Made by a program: the position numbers and the translations under genes. Below, piece by piece: positions 26,210 through 35,171 of a DNA stretch of 64,000 bases. Numbering within the stretch: the first letter of the stretch is position 1; every line of letters starts with the position of its first letter. This DNA comes from Rhizobium sp. TH2 (GTDB taxonomy: Bacteria > Pseudomonadota > Alphaproteobacteria > Rhizobiales > Rhizobiaceae): positions 4,650,001 to 4,714,000 of the forward strand of contig NZ_CP062231.1 of assembly GCF_024707525.1 (NCBI RefSeq). Reading direction: 5' to 3'. The notes beneath the pieces are model-generated. The model did no database searches. It was not told where the DNA came from and worked only from the letters and a program-made list of their open reading frames with translations.

Positions 26210-27835
26210 ATGCTTGGACCGTCAGCACATACAGACACGTTCACGCGCGACAACCTGCCGCCGCCGGACCAGTGGCCGGATTTCCTGCTGGACGGTTTCG
26301 ACTATCCCGACCGCATCAATGCCGGCGTCGAACTGACGGACAGGCTGGTCGAGAAGGGCTTTGGCGATCACACCGCGCTGATCGGCAATGGCCGGCGCCG
26401 CACCTACAAGGAACTGTCGGACTGGACCAACCGGCTGGCACATGCGCTCGTCGAGACCTATGGCGTCAAGCCGGGCAGCAGGGTGCTCATCCGCTCCGCC
26501 AACAATCCGGCCATGGTCGCCTGCTGGCTTGCCGCCACCAAAGCCGGAGCGGTGGTCGTTAACACCATGCCCATGCTGCGGGCGGGCGAACTCAAGAAGA
26601 TCGTCGATAAGGCGGAAATCTCGCTCGCACTCTGCGATACCCGGCTGATGGACGAAATGGTCGCCTGCGCCAAGGACAGCGCCTTCCTCGAGAAGGTCGT
26701 CGGTTTCGATGGCACCGCCAACCACGACGCCGAACTCGACCGTATCGCGCTCGACAAGCCGGTGACGTTCGCGGCAATTCAAACCAGCCAAGATGATGTT
26801 GCGTTGTTGGGCTTCACGTCGGGTACGACGGGTGTGCCCAAGGCGACAATGCATTTCCACCGCGATCTTCTGCTTATCGCCGACACCTACGCCAAAGACG
26901 TTTTGCATGTGACCCCTGACGACGTGTTCGTCGGATCGCCGCCGCTCGCCTTCACTTTCGGCCTGGGTGGCCTCGCCATCTTCCCGTTGCGCTTTGGCGC
27001 CACCGCGACGCTCCTCGAAGAGGCGACGCCACCGAACATGATCCACATCATCGAGATCTATAAGGCGACGATTTCCTTCACCTCGCCGACCGCCTACCGA
27101 GCCATGATGAAGGCGATGGATGCCGGCGCCGACCTCTCGTCGCTGCGCGTCGCGGTGTCGGCCGGGGAAACCCTGCCCGGTCCGGTGTTCGAGGAATGGA
27201 CGGCCAAGACGGGCAAACCGATCCTCGATGGCATCGGGGCGACCGAGATGCTGCACATTTTCATCTCCAACCGCTTCGAGGATTTGCGGCCGTCATCCAC
27301 TGGCAAGCCCGTCGGCGGTTATGAGGCGCGCATTGTCGATGACGAGATGAACGAGGTGCCGCGCGGAACCGTCGGCAAGCTGGCGGTGCGCGGGCCCACC
27401 GGATGCCGCTACATGTCGGATATCAGGCAGAAGGAATATGTTTGCGACGGCTGGAACCTGACCGGCGACGCCTTCTACCAGGATGAGGCTGGCTTCTTCC
27501 ACTTCGCGGCGCGCTCAGACGACATGATCGTCAGTTCCGGCTACAATATCGCCGGCCCGGAGGTCGAGGCGGCGCTGCTGTCGCATCCCGATGTGGCCGA
27601 ATGCGCGGTGATCGGCGCGGAAGACGTCGATCGCGGCCAGATCGTCGAGGCGCATGTCGTGCTTGTGCCATCCGCAGCGCCCGATGCGGCAACGATCAAG
27701 CGCCTGCAGGACCACGTGAAGGCCACGATCGCGCCTTACAAGTATCCCCGCTCGGTGAAATTCATCGATGCGCTGCCCAAGACCCAGACCGGCAAGATCC
27801 AGCGGTTCCGGCTCCGCGCGGAGAAGATCAATTGA
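26210..27835 (+). CDS. Aryl-CoA ligase, probable 2-aminobenzoate-CoA ligase
   Basis: A 541-residue AMP-forming ligase of the benzoate-CoA ligase group. Motifs are the phosphate loop ([23 protein letters not shown]), [14 protein letters not shown] in the acid pocket, [13 protein letters not shown] and the C-terminal catalytic Lys region [14 protein letters not shown]. It activates an aryl acid with ATP and CoA. The monooxygenase/reductase that uses anthraniloyl-CoA, and the kynurenine-pathway genes that make anthranilate, point to 2-aminobenzoate as substrate. Benzoate or another analogue cannot be excluded by eye. The next gene starts within its stop codon. Confidence 0.84.
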   Translation: MLGPSAHTDTFTRDNLPPPDQWPDFLLDGFDYPDRINAGVELTDRLVEKGFGDHTALIGNGRRRTYKELSDWTNRLAHALVETYGVKPGSRVLIRSANNPAMVACWLAATKAGAVVVNTMPMLRAGELKKIVDKAEISLALCDTRLMDEMVACAKDSAFLEKVVGFDGTANHDAELDRIALDKPVTFAAIQTSQDDVALLGFTSGTTGVPKATMHFHRDLLLIADTYAKDVLHVTPDDVFVGSPPLAFTFGLGGLAIFPLRFGATATLLEEATPPNMIHIIEIYKATISFTSPTAYRAMMKAMDAGADLSSLRVAVSAGETLPGPVFEEWTAKTGKPILDGIGATEMLHIFISNRFEDLRPSSTGKPVGGYEARIVDDEMNEVPRGTVGKLAVRGPTGCRYMSDIRQKEYVCDGWNLTGDAFYQDEAGFFHFAARSDDMIVSSGYNIAGPEVEAALLSHPDVAECAVIGAEDVDRGQIVEAHVVLVPSAAPDAATIKRLQDHVKATIAPYKYPRSVKFIDALPKTQTGKIQRFRLRAEKIN

Positions 27836-28668
27836 GCAAGCCATATGATCCCGCGACCGAGGGTGCGCAGATGTCGTTCGCGGACCGCATGTCCTACAGC
27901 GACTACCTGCATCTCGACGAGGTGCTGAATGCGCAGTCGCCACTATCGACGGCGCATGACGAACTGCTGTTCATCATCCAGCACCAGACATCGGAACTCT
28001 GGATGAAGCTTGCGATCCATGAAGTTTCGGCCGCGATCCGCTCGATCCGCGACGACAAGCTGGAGCCGAGCTTCAAGATGCTGGCCCGCGTCGCCCGCAT
28101 TTTTGAGCAGCTCAACAATGCCTGGGACGTGCTGCGGACGATGACCCCCAGCGAATACACCCAGTTCCGAGAATCGCTCGGCCAGTCCTCAGGCTTCCAG
28201 TCGTGGCAATATCGGGCCGTGGAATATTTGGCGGGAAATCGCAACCTCGCAATGCTGCGCCCGCACGCCCACCGCCCGGAATTTTCCGAGAAGCTGGAGG
28301 CAATACTCGCCATGCCCTCGCTCTACGACGAGGCGATCCTGCTGCTGTCCCGCCAGGGCTTCGATGTCGGTGCCGACGCGCAACGCACGGAGTGGCGCGA
28401 GAACCGTATCGAGAGCGAAGAGGTGCTCACCGCCTGGCAGACAGTCTATCAGGACCCCGAGCGCCATTGGATGCTTTACGAACTGGCCGAGAAGCTGGTC
28501 GATTTCGAGGATTATTTCCGCCGCTGGCGCTTCAATCACGTCACGACGGTCGAGCGCATCATCGGCCTGAAGCGCGGCACCGGCGGAACCTCGGGCGCAT
28601 CCTACCTGCGGAAAATGCTGGACGTTGAACTGTTTCCGGAACTCTGGCGCGTTCGCACTAGGCTCTGA
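27832..28668 (+). CDS. kynA: Tryptophan 2,3-dioxygenase
   Basis: A 278-residue heme dioxygenase that opens the indole ring of L-tryptophan to N-formylkynurenine. The conserved N-terminal [10 protein letters not shown] and C-terminal heme region [23 protein letters not shown] are present; His at about 236 is the expected heme ligand. Length matches bacterial family members. The best start is TTG 27832, overlapping the ligase stop (TTGA) with GGAG seven bases upstream, giving the family-typical [21 protein letters not shown]. The next ATG at 27871 would remove conserved residues. It converges on kynureninase with a 10-base gap. Confidence 0.92.
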   Translation: MSKPYDPATEGAQMSFADRMSYSDYLHLDEVLNAQSPLSTAHDELLFIIQHQTSELWMKLAIHEVSAAIRSIRDDKLEPSFKMLARVARIFEQLNNAWDVLRTMTPSEYTQFRESLGQSSGFQSWQYRAVEYLAGNRNLAMLRPHAHRPEFSEKLEAILAMPSLYDEAILLLSRQGFDVGADAQRTEWRENRIESEEVLTAWQTVYQDPERHWMLYELAEKLVDFEDYFRRWRFNHVTTVERIIGLKRGTGGTSGASYLRKMLDVELFPELWRVRTRL

Positions 28669-28678
28669 GAATAGGCGA

Positions 28679-29926
28679 TCAAGTCACCGCGGATCGCACC
28701 GCGAAGCGTGCTTCCTTCCATGCGCCGGTGCGCAATATGTCCTCCAGAACCTCTACCGCCCGCCAGACATCCCCAAAGCTCGTATAGAGCGGCGTGAAGC
28801 CGAAGCGGATGGTCGCCGGTGCACGGAAATCGCCGATCACGCCGCGCTCGATCAGCGCCTGCATTATGGGATATGCGTGGTCATGCTCGAACGACACCTG
28901 GCTGCCACGGCGGCTGGCGTCGCGTGGGCTTTCCAGCGTGAGGCCAAGACCCTCGCACCGCGACTCGACCAGCTTGATGAAGAGATCGGTCAGCGAGATG
29001 CTTTTGGCACGCAGCGCATCGAGATCGACCTCGGCCCAGATGTCGAGTGCGCCCTTGAGCGCACGCAGCGAGAGGATCGGCTGCGTTCCGCATTGGAATC
29101 GACGGATGCCGGCGCTGGCATCGAAACTCTGCTCGAAGGCGAAGGGCCGGGCATGGGCCCACCAGCCGCTCAATGGCTGGCGCGCTTCAGTGAGATGCCT
29201 GGTGGCGACATAGATGAAGGCCGGGGCGCCCGGGCCACCATTGAGATACTTGTACGTGCAGCCGATGGCGAAGTCGGCGTTGGATCCGTCGAGATCGACC
29301 GGCAGCGCGCCAGCTGTGTGGCAGAGATCCCAGACGATCAGCGCCCCGGCCTCATGCGCCTTCCGGGTCAGCGTCGCCATGTCGCGGAGTTCGCCGGATT
29401 TGTAATTGACGTGGTTGACGAGGATCACCGCGACCTTGTCATCGATAAGGTCCTCGATCTCAGGAGCATCGACTCCCTCCAGGCGAAGCGTGGTGCCCGG
29501 ACGGGTCGAGGCAACGCCCTCGGCCATATAGAGATCGGTCGGGAAACTGCCGCCTTCGGCGACGATGACAGAACGATCCGGGCGCAGGCCCAAGGCCGCA
29601 TGCAGGCCCTTGTAAATATTGATCGACGTCGTGTCCGCCACCACGGTTTGACCGGGTGCCGCACCGATCAGCCGGCCGATGCGGTCGCCCAACTCGAGCG
29701 GCATCTCGAACCAGCCATCCTTGTTCCAGGCGCGGATAAGATCCTGGCCCCATTCCTCCCGCGCGGCCTTGTCGATCTCGTCGTAGGCGGCTTTGGACGC
29801 GGCACCGAGCGAATTGCCATCGAGATAGATTACGCCCTCGGGCAGGATGAAGCGGTCGCGCATGCCGCGCAGCGGGTCGCTTGCATCCATCGCCTCGACG
29901 GCTGCGAGATCGGGAATGACTGTCAT
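28679..29926 (-). CDS. kynU: Kynureninase
   Basis: A 415-residue PLP enzyme that cleaves L-kynurenine to anthranilate and L-alanine. Conserved elements are YLDGNSLGA near residue 36, the NHVNYKSGELRDM stretch, WDLCHTAGALPVDL (Asp 200 for the PLP ring nitrogen) and the Schiff-base Lys 226 in CTYKYLNGGPGAPAF. Length is normal. It is the most downstream gene of a minus-strand series with transporter and aminotransferase genes, but a 152-base gap containing a gene remnant separates it from the permease. With the dioxygenase and formamidase it completes the anthranilate branch. Confidence 0.93.
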   Translation of the reverse strand: MTVIPDLAAVEAMDASDPLRGMRDRFILPEGVIYLDGNSLGAASKAAYDEIDKAAREEWGQDLIRAWNKDGWFEMPLELGDRIGRLIGAAPGQTVVADTTSINIYKGLHAALGLRPDRSVIVAEGGSFPTDLYMAEGVASTRPGTTLRLEGVDAPEIEDLIDDKVAVILVNHVNYKSGELRDMATLTRKAHEAGALIVWDLCHTAGALPVDLDGSNADFAIGCTYKYLNGGPGAPAFIYVATRHLTEARQPLSGWWAHARPFAFEQSFDASAGIRRFQCGTQPILSLRALKGALDIWAEVDLDALRAKSISLTDLFIKLVESRCEGLGLTLESPRDASRRGSQVSFEHDHAYPIMQALIERGVIGDFRAPATIRFGFTPLYTSFGDVWRAVEVLEDILRTGAWKEARFAVRSAVT

Positions 29927-29975
29927 GAAGGCGTCCTCAATTATTCCAGGATTGTTTCGTGCGGAGCAGAAGCCG

Positions 29976-30000
29976 CCGCTTAACGGGCATTTTCGGACTT
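29976..30000 (-). repeat. Direct repeat copy 1: remnant of a permease 3' end
   Basis: This 25-base element matches positions 30075-30099 with one mismatch, exactly 99 bases away. Read on the minus strand it encodes the same last residues as the permease (KSENAR then stop), here ending TAA instead of TGA. It looks like the leftover tail of a duplicated or deleted permease gene. The sequence between the copies shows no other permease similarity that I can see. Confidence 0.65.
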
Positions 30001-30074
30001 AAGGTACGTGAGCACCGGAAGCGCAGAAAATCGCGATTTGCAGACCGGCATCAGCTGAATGGCGATCGGTCCCT

Positions 30075-30099
30075 CCGCTCAACGGGCATTTTCGGACTT
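30075..30099 (-). repeat. Direct repeat copy 2: 3' end of the intact permease gene
   Basis: This second copy of the 25-base repeat covers the last codons and stop of the amino-acid permease gene. Copy 1 is at 29976-30000. Confidence 0.65.
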
Positions 30100-30753
30100 G
30101 TAACGCTTCTCAAGCATGCTCACCAGCCGGACCATCGGCCAGAGGAAGATGATGTAGACCAGCGCGGCACCTATCAGCGGCGATGGATTTGCATAGAGCG
30201 CCTGGGCGTTGGTGGCTTCCTTCAGCAGTTCCGGCAGCGCCACCGTCGAGGCCAACGACGTGTCCTTGAACATCGATACGCAGTTGCTGGTGGTTGGCGG
30301 AATGACGATCCGGATCGCTTGCGGCATGATGACCTTGCGCAGCGTCAGGAGAAACGGCAGGCCGAGCGCCGCCGCCGCCTCGAACTGGCCCTTCGGCACG
30401 CCTTCGATGCCCGACCGGAAGACCTCGGCGGAATAGGCCGCCATGACGATCGAGAATGCCATGACGGCCGACGCCCATGACGAGAGCCGGATGCCGAGGA
30501 ACGGCAGCGCGTAATAGATGAGAATGAGCATCACCAGCACCGGCATGGCGCGCATGATGTCGATGTAGCCGATCATCAGCAAACGTATCGGCTTTGGCGC
30601 GTAAAGCCTGATAATGCCGACAAACATGCCGGCGGGAACGCCGATCACGATGCTCATGACGCCGAGCAGCAGCGTGTTCCAGAACCCTCTCAGCAGCGCG
30701 GGCAGGGCAGACCACAGCACCTCATAATTGAAGAACGTATCGATCAACGACAT
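30079..30753 (-). CDS. Polar amino-acid ABC transporter permease
   Basis: A 224-residue inner-membrane permease of the His/Glu/Gln (HisMQ) type. It has about five hydrophobic helices and the family segments LLRGFWNTLLLGVMSIVIG near the N-terminus and AAYSAEVFRSGIEGVPKGQFEAAAALG as coupling loop. A family 3 binding-protein gene lies upstream with a hairpin between them. Such importers normally also need an ATPase, and often a second permease; neither is found in the window. The repeat just downstream may be what remains of a second permease gene. Confidence 0.87.
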   Translation of the reverse strand: MSLIDTFFNYEVLWSALPALLRGFWNTLLLGVMSIVIGVPAGMFVGIIRLYAPKPIRLLMIGYIDIMRAMPVLVMLILIYYALPFLGIRLSSWASAVMAFSIVMAAYSAEVFRSGIEGVPKGQFEAAAALGLPFLLTLRKVIMPQAIRIVIPPTTSNCVSMFKDTSLASTVALPELLKEATNAQALYANPSPLIGAALVYIIFLWPMVRLVSMLEKRYKSENAR

Positions 30754-30886
30754 GGCCGGGCCTCGGTATGGCTGGAGAACTCACCGAGCTTAGGGGCAGA
30801 TGAGCGGAATTGGAAATGGGGCATTTGGCGGATGCGCCTCAGTGCACTGAAATCTGCTTCAGGACCGCGGCCATCGCGTGGCATCC

Positions 30887-30918
30887 CGGCCGTTCCCGCT
30901 TGTGTGCGGGGACGGCCG
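30887..30918 (-). terminator. Intercistronic hairpin between binding protein and permease genes
   Basis: CGGCCGTTCCCGC and GCGGGGACGGCCG form a 13-bp stem with one imperfect pair and a 6-base loop, in the 198-base gap downstream of the binding-protein gene. No T-run is present. Its likely effect is partial termination or mRNA protection favouring the binding protein. Confidence 0.55.
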
Positions 30919-30951
30919 AAAGCCTTATTCTTGTAACGACCTGACCCCGGA

Positions 30952-31749
30952 TCAGGGCTTCGGGATCGGCATTTCGGTGACGGTCGAGGAACCGGCCGGT
31001 GCGTCGCTGCCGAACCACTTCTTGTGGATCGCGGCCAGCGTGCCGTCCTTCTTCATCGAGCCGATGGCATCGGAAAGCGCCTGCAGCTTCGGATGGTCCT
31101 TGGTCATCATCAGGCCGTACTGTTCGCCGGTCTTGATGCGTTCCTTGACCTTGAAGCCCTTCATCTTGGTGAAGAGGAATTCCATGCCCGGAATGTCGCT
31201 GACCACGCCATCGACGCGGCCTGCGCCGAGATCGAGCATCACGTTCTGCTGGGAATCATAGCCCTTGATCTCGGCAAATCCGTATTCCTTCTGATGTTCC
31301 TGGGCCCACTTTTCACCTGTGGAACCGGAGAGAACACCGACGATCTTGCCCTTCAGGTCGGCCAGGCCGTTCAGCGGGCTGTCTTCCTTGATGGCGACAC
31401 CCATGTCGGAGTCGTAGTAGGGCTGAGTGAACGACTGCGAACCGAGGCGCTCCGGCGTGATGGTGATCGAGGAGATCGCCACGTCGATGCGGCCCGAGGT
31501 CGTGCCGGCGAACAGCGCCTGGAAGCCATAATCGGCGATTTCGGTTGTCATGCCGGCGCGCTTGGCGGCTTCGTTGACGATATCGACTTCGAAGCCTTCG
31601 AAGGTACCGCTCGCGTTCTTGAATTCGAACGGCGGGTTGTTGGGGTAGGATCCGACTTGAAGCACATCGGCGGCAAGCGCGCCGAAGGCGGTGCAGGACA
31701 GGCCGAGTGCGGCTGTCACGGCGAGTAGGTGGCGACGGGTAAGGCTCAT
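30952..31749 (-). CDS. Polar amino-acid ABC transporter, substrate-binding protein (family 3)
   Basis: A 265-residue periplasmic binding protein. ATG 31749 is preceded by GGGAG and gives a clear signal peptide (SLTRRHLLAVTAALGLSCTAFGALA-AD). The mature part has the family 3 pattern: YPNNPPFEFKNASGTFEGFEVDIVNEAAKRAG, the AGTTSGRIDVAISSITITPER segment and YDSDMGVAIKE. The ligand should be an amino acid or related compound. Proximity to kynureninase and aminotransferases suggests an aromatic amino acid or kynurenine, but no residue proves this. A 73-base gap separates it from the upstream aminotransferase. Confidence 0.88.
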   Translation of the reverse strand: MSLTRRHLLAVTAALGLSCTAFGALAADVLQVGSYPNNPPFEFKNASGTFEGFEVDIVNEAAKRAGMTTEIADYGFQALFAGTTSGRIDVAISSITITPERLGSQSFTQPYYDSDMGVAIKEDSPLNGLADLKGKIVGVLSGSTGEKWAQEHQKEYGFAEIKGYDSQQNVMLDLGAGRVDGVVSDIPGMEFLFTKMKGFKVKERIKTGEQYGLMMTKDHPKLQALSDAIGSMKKDGTLAAIHKKWFGSDAPAGSSTVTEMPIPKP

Positions 31750-31822
31750 TCTTATTCTCCCTCTGGTTTTAACTACCGGGTCCCTTCCCGGCAGGTATTG
31801 CCGTTCCGCGTGGGCGGACACG

Positions 31823-33031
31823 TCATTTCAAGGCGTCGACCATGCGGTCGAGCGCCGTGGCGATCTGGGCGATGTCACGGCACACACACATGCGCAGAAA
31901 CGCGCCCGATGATGCGCCGAACAGGTGACCGGGCGCCAGCCCGACCCGCGATTTCTCCAAAATCATGGTGCAGGCGTCGCGCGCATCCGGTTGGCCCTCG
32001 AGCGCGAAGAAGGCATACATGCCGCCGCGCGGCTTCTCGGGCAGGATGATGCCGGGAATTTCGGCAAGCCTGTCATAGGTGAGGTCGAGGCCGGCCTTGA
32101 TGCGGCCAACAATCTCGGCGACCAGCGGCTCGCCATCGCGGAGCGCCACAGCGCCAGCCGCCTGGACAATGCCCGGCGTGCCGCTATTGGCATATTGCGT
32201 CATCGCGGCGAGTTGGTCCGCGACGCCCGAGGGATGCGTCAGCCAGCCGATCCGCCAGCCGGTCATCGCCCAGGCCTTGGAAAAGCTGTTGACCGCCAGC
32301 ACACGGTCGCCGTCCTCGGCGATTTGTAGAATCGACGGCGCCGCCACGCCGTCGAAATACAGCCTGTTATAGACCTCATCCGAAATGATCCAGATGCCAG
32401 TCCGTCGGCTGAAATCGAGAAGCGCCTGCATCTCCTCCCGGCTCGCGGTCCAACCCGTCGGGTTGGAGGGCGTGGAGAGAAAGATGGCGCGGGTCCGCGC
32501 GTCGCAGGCGGCAAACAGTTTGTCGAGATCCAGCCGCCAGTCGGTATCGAAACCGAGCGGCACGGGTCGAGGCTCGCCACCGACCAGATGGATGGCGTTG
32601 TGGATGTTGGGCCATTGCGGCGCGACATAGACGACATTGGTGCCGACATCGACCAGCAGGCTGAGCGCCAGATAGAGGGCCTGCATGCCGCCGGGCGCGA
32701 TCGTCGAGCGCTCCACCGGGATCGAACGGCCATGAATGCCGCTTTGATAGGTCGCAAGCGCTTCGATCAGCGGGCCGTAGCCGCGCATATTGGGAATATA
32801 GAAGGTCAAGCCATCGTCGATCGCCGCCTTTGCCGCATCACGGATGAAAGCCGGGGTTACGATGTCGCCTTCGCCGAACCAGAGCGGTATGACATCGCCG
32901 AGTTCACGCGCGCGGGCAGCAAGGACGGCAATGTTCTCCGTGCGCAGGTCGCGGACCTGGGCGCGAATGCCGTCGAACGCGTAGCGTTTCCGCATCGCTT
33001 CTGTCGAGATGTCTGATGGCAACAGTGACAT
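31823..33031 (-). CDS. PLP-dependent aminotransferase, class I/II
   Basis: A 402-residue fold-type I aminotransferase of the aspartate-aminotransferase superfamily. The nucleotide-style PLP motifs are clear: SNPTGWTASREEMQALLDF, SDEVYNRLYFDG with the ring-binding Asp and Tyr, and the Schiff-base Lys in VNSFSKAWAMTGWRIGWL. Members of this branch act on aromatic or branched amino acids. It lies 3 bases downstream of a class V PLP protein and upstream of an amino-acid importer, so the three likely serve the same amino substrate. Kynurenine aminotransferase activity is possible but unproven. Confidence 0.86.
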   Translation of the reverse strand: MSLLPSDISTEAMRKRYAFDGIRAQVRDLRTENIAVLAARARELGDVIPLWFGEGDIVTPAFIRDAAKAAIDDGLTFYIPNMRGYGPLIEALATYQSGIHGRSIPVERSTIAPGGMQALYLALSLLVDVGTNVVYVAPQWPNIHNAIHLVGGEPRPVPLGFDTDWRLDLDKLFAACDARTRAIFLSTPSNPTGWTASREEMQALLDFSRRTGIWIISDEVYNRLYFDGVAAPSILQIAEDGDRVLAVNSFSKAWAMTGWRIGWLTHPSGVADQLAAMTQYANSGTPGIVQAAGAVALRDGEPLVAEIVGRIKAGLDLTYDRLAEIPGIILPEKPRGGMYAFFALEGQPDARDACTMILEKSRVGLAPGHLFGASSGAFLRMCVCRDIAQIATALDRMVDALK

Positions 33032-33034
33032 CGG

Positions 33035-34336
33035 TCAGGCACTCCTCGCCAGCTTGGGCGAGCCCTTCGCCGCCGCGATGATATCGCCAAGCACGGTGTC
33101 GAAACGGGCGATCTCCTCGACCTTGTTGTAATGCACCAGCGACACGCGCAGAGCGCCCGACTCCATCGACAGGCCCAGCCGCTTCATCAGGCGCGGCGCG
33201 AACATATGGCCGTCACGCACGCCGATCCGCGCCTTGCCCATTTCAGCGGCGATGTGCTGCGGCGTCACACCGGGAACGTTGAAGCAGATGGTGGGCACGC
33301 GGCCGGCAAGCTTGGCCTCGTCCGAAATGCCATAGATATCGGCGCCGTGCCGCTTGAGCACACGGATCATCTCGCGCGACAGGACCAGTTCGTATTCGCG
33401 GATGGCGCCCATGGCGGCGGCAAGCGCCTCGCGGCGGCTGTGCCCGCTACCGGCCAGGAAGCGCCGGCCGATGTCTTCGAGATAGTGCACGGCCGCGTTC
33501 ATGCCCGCGACGTTTTCATAGGTGAACGTGCCGACCTCGATCTTGTAGGGCGGAACGTCGGGAATGAAGTCTTCCTTGAAAGTCGGGAGCTTAACGAGCG
33601 CATCATAGCGGCCCCAGAGGAACCCCATATGCGGCGAGAAATTCTTGTAGCCTGAGCAAACGAGGTAGTCGCAATCCCATGCCTGCACGTCGATCAGCCC
33701 GTGCGGACCGAAGTGGACGGAATCGAGGAACACTTCGGCGCCGGCCGCGTGGGCAAGGCGACCGACGGTCTTGACATCGACGATGGTGCCAATCGAATGG
33801 GCGGTGACCGTAACCGCCACCAGGCGCGTGCGCTCGTTAAGCAGCGGCTCGAGATCGACCGTGTGCAGCGTGCCGTCCTCGCGCATTTTCCACCAGACGA
33901 TCTTGGCACCATCGGCTTCGAGCGCCATCCAGGTGGCGATGTTGGCGTCATGGTCCATGTCGGTGATGATGATCTCGTTGCGCTCGCCCAGCAGCTTGGC
34001 GATGCCGAGGCTCACCAGCCGGATGAACGAGGTCGCATTGAGCCCGAAGGAGATTTCCTCCGGACGATAGGCATTGACGAGGAGAGCCACGCTTTCGCGC
34101 GCCGCTTCGAGATTGCGGTCGACGCCCTGGCTGTGCTCGTACTTCGCCATGCGCTGGACGTTGTTGTCGATCAGGTGGTTGGCGACGGCATCGACCACCG
34201 ACTGCGGCACCTGCGATCCACCGGCATTTTCGAGAAAGATGAAACCGTTGGCCTTGCGCAGCGCGGGAAACAGCGCGCGCAACTCATCGACCGGAAATCC
34301 GTTGCCGCCCGCACTCGTCCGCTCAGTCCCCGACAT
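33035..34336 (-). CDS. Class V aminotransferase / cysteine-desulfurase-like PLP protein
   Basis: A 433-residue fold-type I PLP protein related to the cysteine-desulfurase-like family rather than to housekeeping IscS or SufS. Visible are [16 protein letters not shown] near the N-terminus, [27 protein letters not shown] with the ring-binding Asp, and the Lys in [13 protein letters not shown]. No obvious active-site Cys loop of a desulfurase was noticed, so sulfur transfer is doubtful. It begins an operon with an aminotransferase and an importer; one shared palindrome and a TTTGATCA element lie upstream. Function unknown, perhaps a lyase or transaminase. Confidence 0.8.
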   Translation of the reverse strand: MSGTERTSAGGNGFPVDELRALFPALRKANGFIFLENAGGSQVPQSVVDAVANHLIDNNVQRMAKYEHSQGVDRNLEAARESVALLVNAYRPEEISFGLNATSFIRLVSLGIAKLLGERNEIIITDMDHDANIATWMALEADGAKIVWWKMREDGTLHTVDLEPLLNERTRLVAVTVTAHSIGTIVDVKTVGRLAHAAGAEVFLDSVHFGPHGLIDVQAWDCDYLVCSGYKNFSPHMGFLWGRYDALVKLPTFKEDFIPDVPPYKIEVGTFTYENVAGMNAAVHYLEDIGRRFLAGSGHSRREALAAAMGAIREYELVLSREMIRVLKRHGADIYGISDEAKLAGRVPTICFNVPGVTPQHIAAEMGKARIGVRDGHMFAPRLMKRLGLSMESGALRVSLVHYNKVEEIARFDTVLGDIIAAAKGSPKLARSA

Positions 34337-34409
34337 ATCCGCTCCCTCAAATCTCGCCGGCCCGTCTTCTGGCGTCGGTCATTCAGCCCTTGTCGGGCAA
34401 GTTTGATTA

Positions 34410-34417
34410 TTTGATCA
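34410..34417. promoter_or_regulatory. Candidate GntR operator element TTTGATCA
   Basis: The palindromic TGATCA core within TTTGATCAC lies upstream of the class V PLP gene. The same 8 bases recur at 36298-36305 upstream of the second LLM monooxygenase. Both flank the GntR gene. The match is short, so support is modest. Confidence 0.3.
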
Positions 34418-34423
34418 CAAGAT

Positions 34424-34439
34424 ATTTTAAAGTTCAACT
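34424..34439. promoter_or_regulatory. Shared operator-like palindrome, site 7 (ATTTTAA-AG-TTCAACT)
   Basis: One half-site is perfect and the other has two changes. It sits in the 107-base gap between the GntR gene and the class V PLP gene, about 90 bases upstream of the latter's start. Confidence 0.42.
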
Positions 34440-34443
34440 ATTT

Positions 34444-35124
34444 TTAGCATAATCCCTGCAACAGCTTTTGCGTCGCCTCGATATCATCAACCATCAGGGC
34501 GCCCGCACGCTTCCCATCGCCGGCACGAAAGGCGTCGATCAACTCGTGGTGATAGGTCGAATAGGGGTGGATAATGCCTTGATCGAGCTGCCGGGCGACC
34601 AGATCCGAGAGAAGCCGCATGTAGGGGCCAAACCGCAGCCAGAGCGTAGCGATCAATTGCGGCAAGGTCTCCGAGCCCGAGAGCTCATAGATGGCGAAAT
34701 GGAATTCGTGGTTCTTGCGCAGCATGTCATGCACCTTGCCGGTATGGCCCAGCGCCTCGTGCTCGATGGCCAACTGCCTGCAGCGCTCGATGTCATCCGG
34801 GCTCATGCGCGCTGTCGCGAGTTCGGTGGCCAGCCCTTCCAGCGTCGCGCGCACGAGGCAGAGATCGTCCAGCCGTTCACGTGAGACCGCCGGAACGCGT
34901 GCGGAGCCGTTATGGGCAATCTCAAGCCCGTTCTCGGCGGCCAGTCTTCTAAGTGCCTCACGTACCGGCATGTGGCTGGTGCCGAACTCCGCTGCCAGCG
35001 ACGAGATGGTCGTCACCTGCGAAGGCTCGAACAGGCCCCACATCAGCGCATGGCGCAACTGCTCGTAGACGCCGTCCTGCAGCGTCACCCGCGAAGAGAC
35101 TTTTGTCAGTCCCGTTTCGGTCAA
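34444..35124 (-). CDS. GntR-family transcriptional regulator (FCD subfamily)
   Basis: A 226-residue regulator. The N-terminal winged helix occupies about residues 12-75 (LQDGVYEQLRHALMWG, SSLAAEFGTSHMPVREALRRLAAENG) and an all-helical FCD ligand-binding domain follows (DDIERCRQLAIEHEALGHTGK, NHEFHFAIYELSGSETLPQLI with metal-site-type His). FCD proteins usually sense small carboxylates or amino acids. It lies between the LLM monooxygenase and the PLP operon on the same strand and probably controls both. TTTGATCA elements on either side are candidate targets. Confidence 0.87.
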   Translation of the reverse strand: MTETGLTKVSSRVTLQDGVYEQLRHALMWGLFEPSQVTTISSLAAEFGTSHMPVREALRRLAAENGLEIAHNGSARVPAVSRERLDDLCLVRATLEGLATELATARMSPDDIERCRQLAIEHEALGHTGKVHDMLRKNHEFHFAIYELSGSETLPQLIATLWLRFGPYMRLLSDLVARQLDQGIIHPYSTYHHELIDAFRAGDGKRAGALMVDDIEATQKLLQGLC

Positions 35125-35171
35125 TATGGTCGTTCTCCCCGATTTGTCATTGCATCTGTCCTTCTATCGCT

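Noticed and set aside
28625..29983. Plus-strand open frame of 452 codons
   Set aside because: Antisense to kynureninase, whose Lys 226 motif and other conserved blocks are unmistakable.
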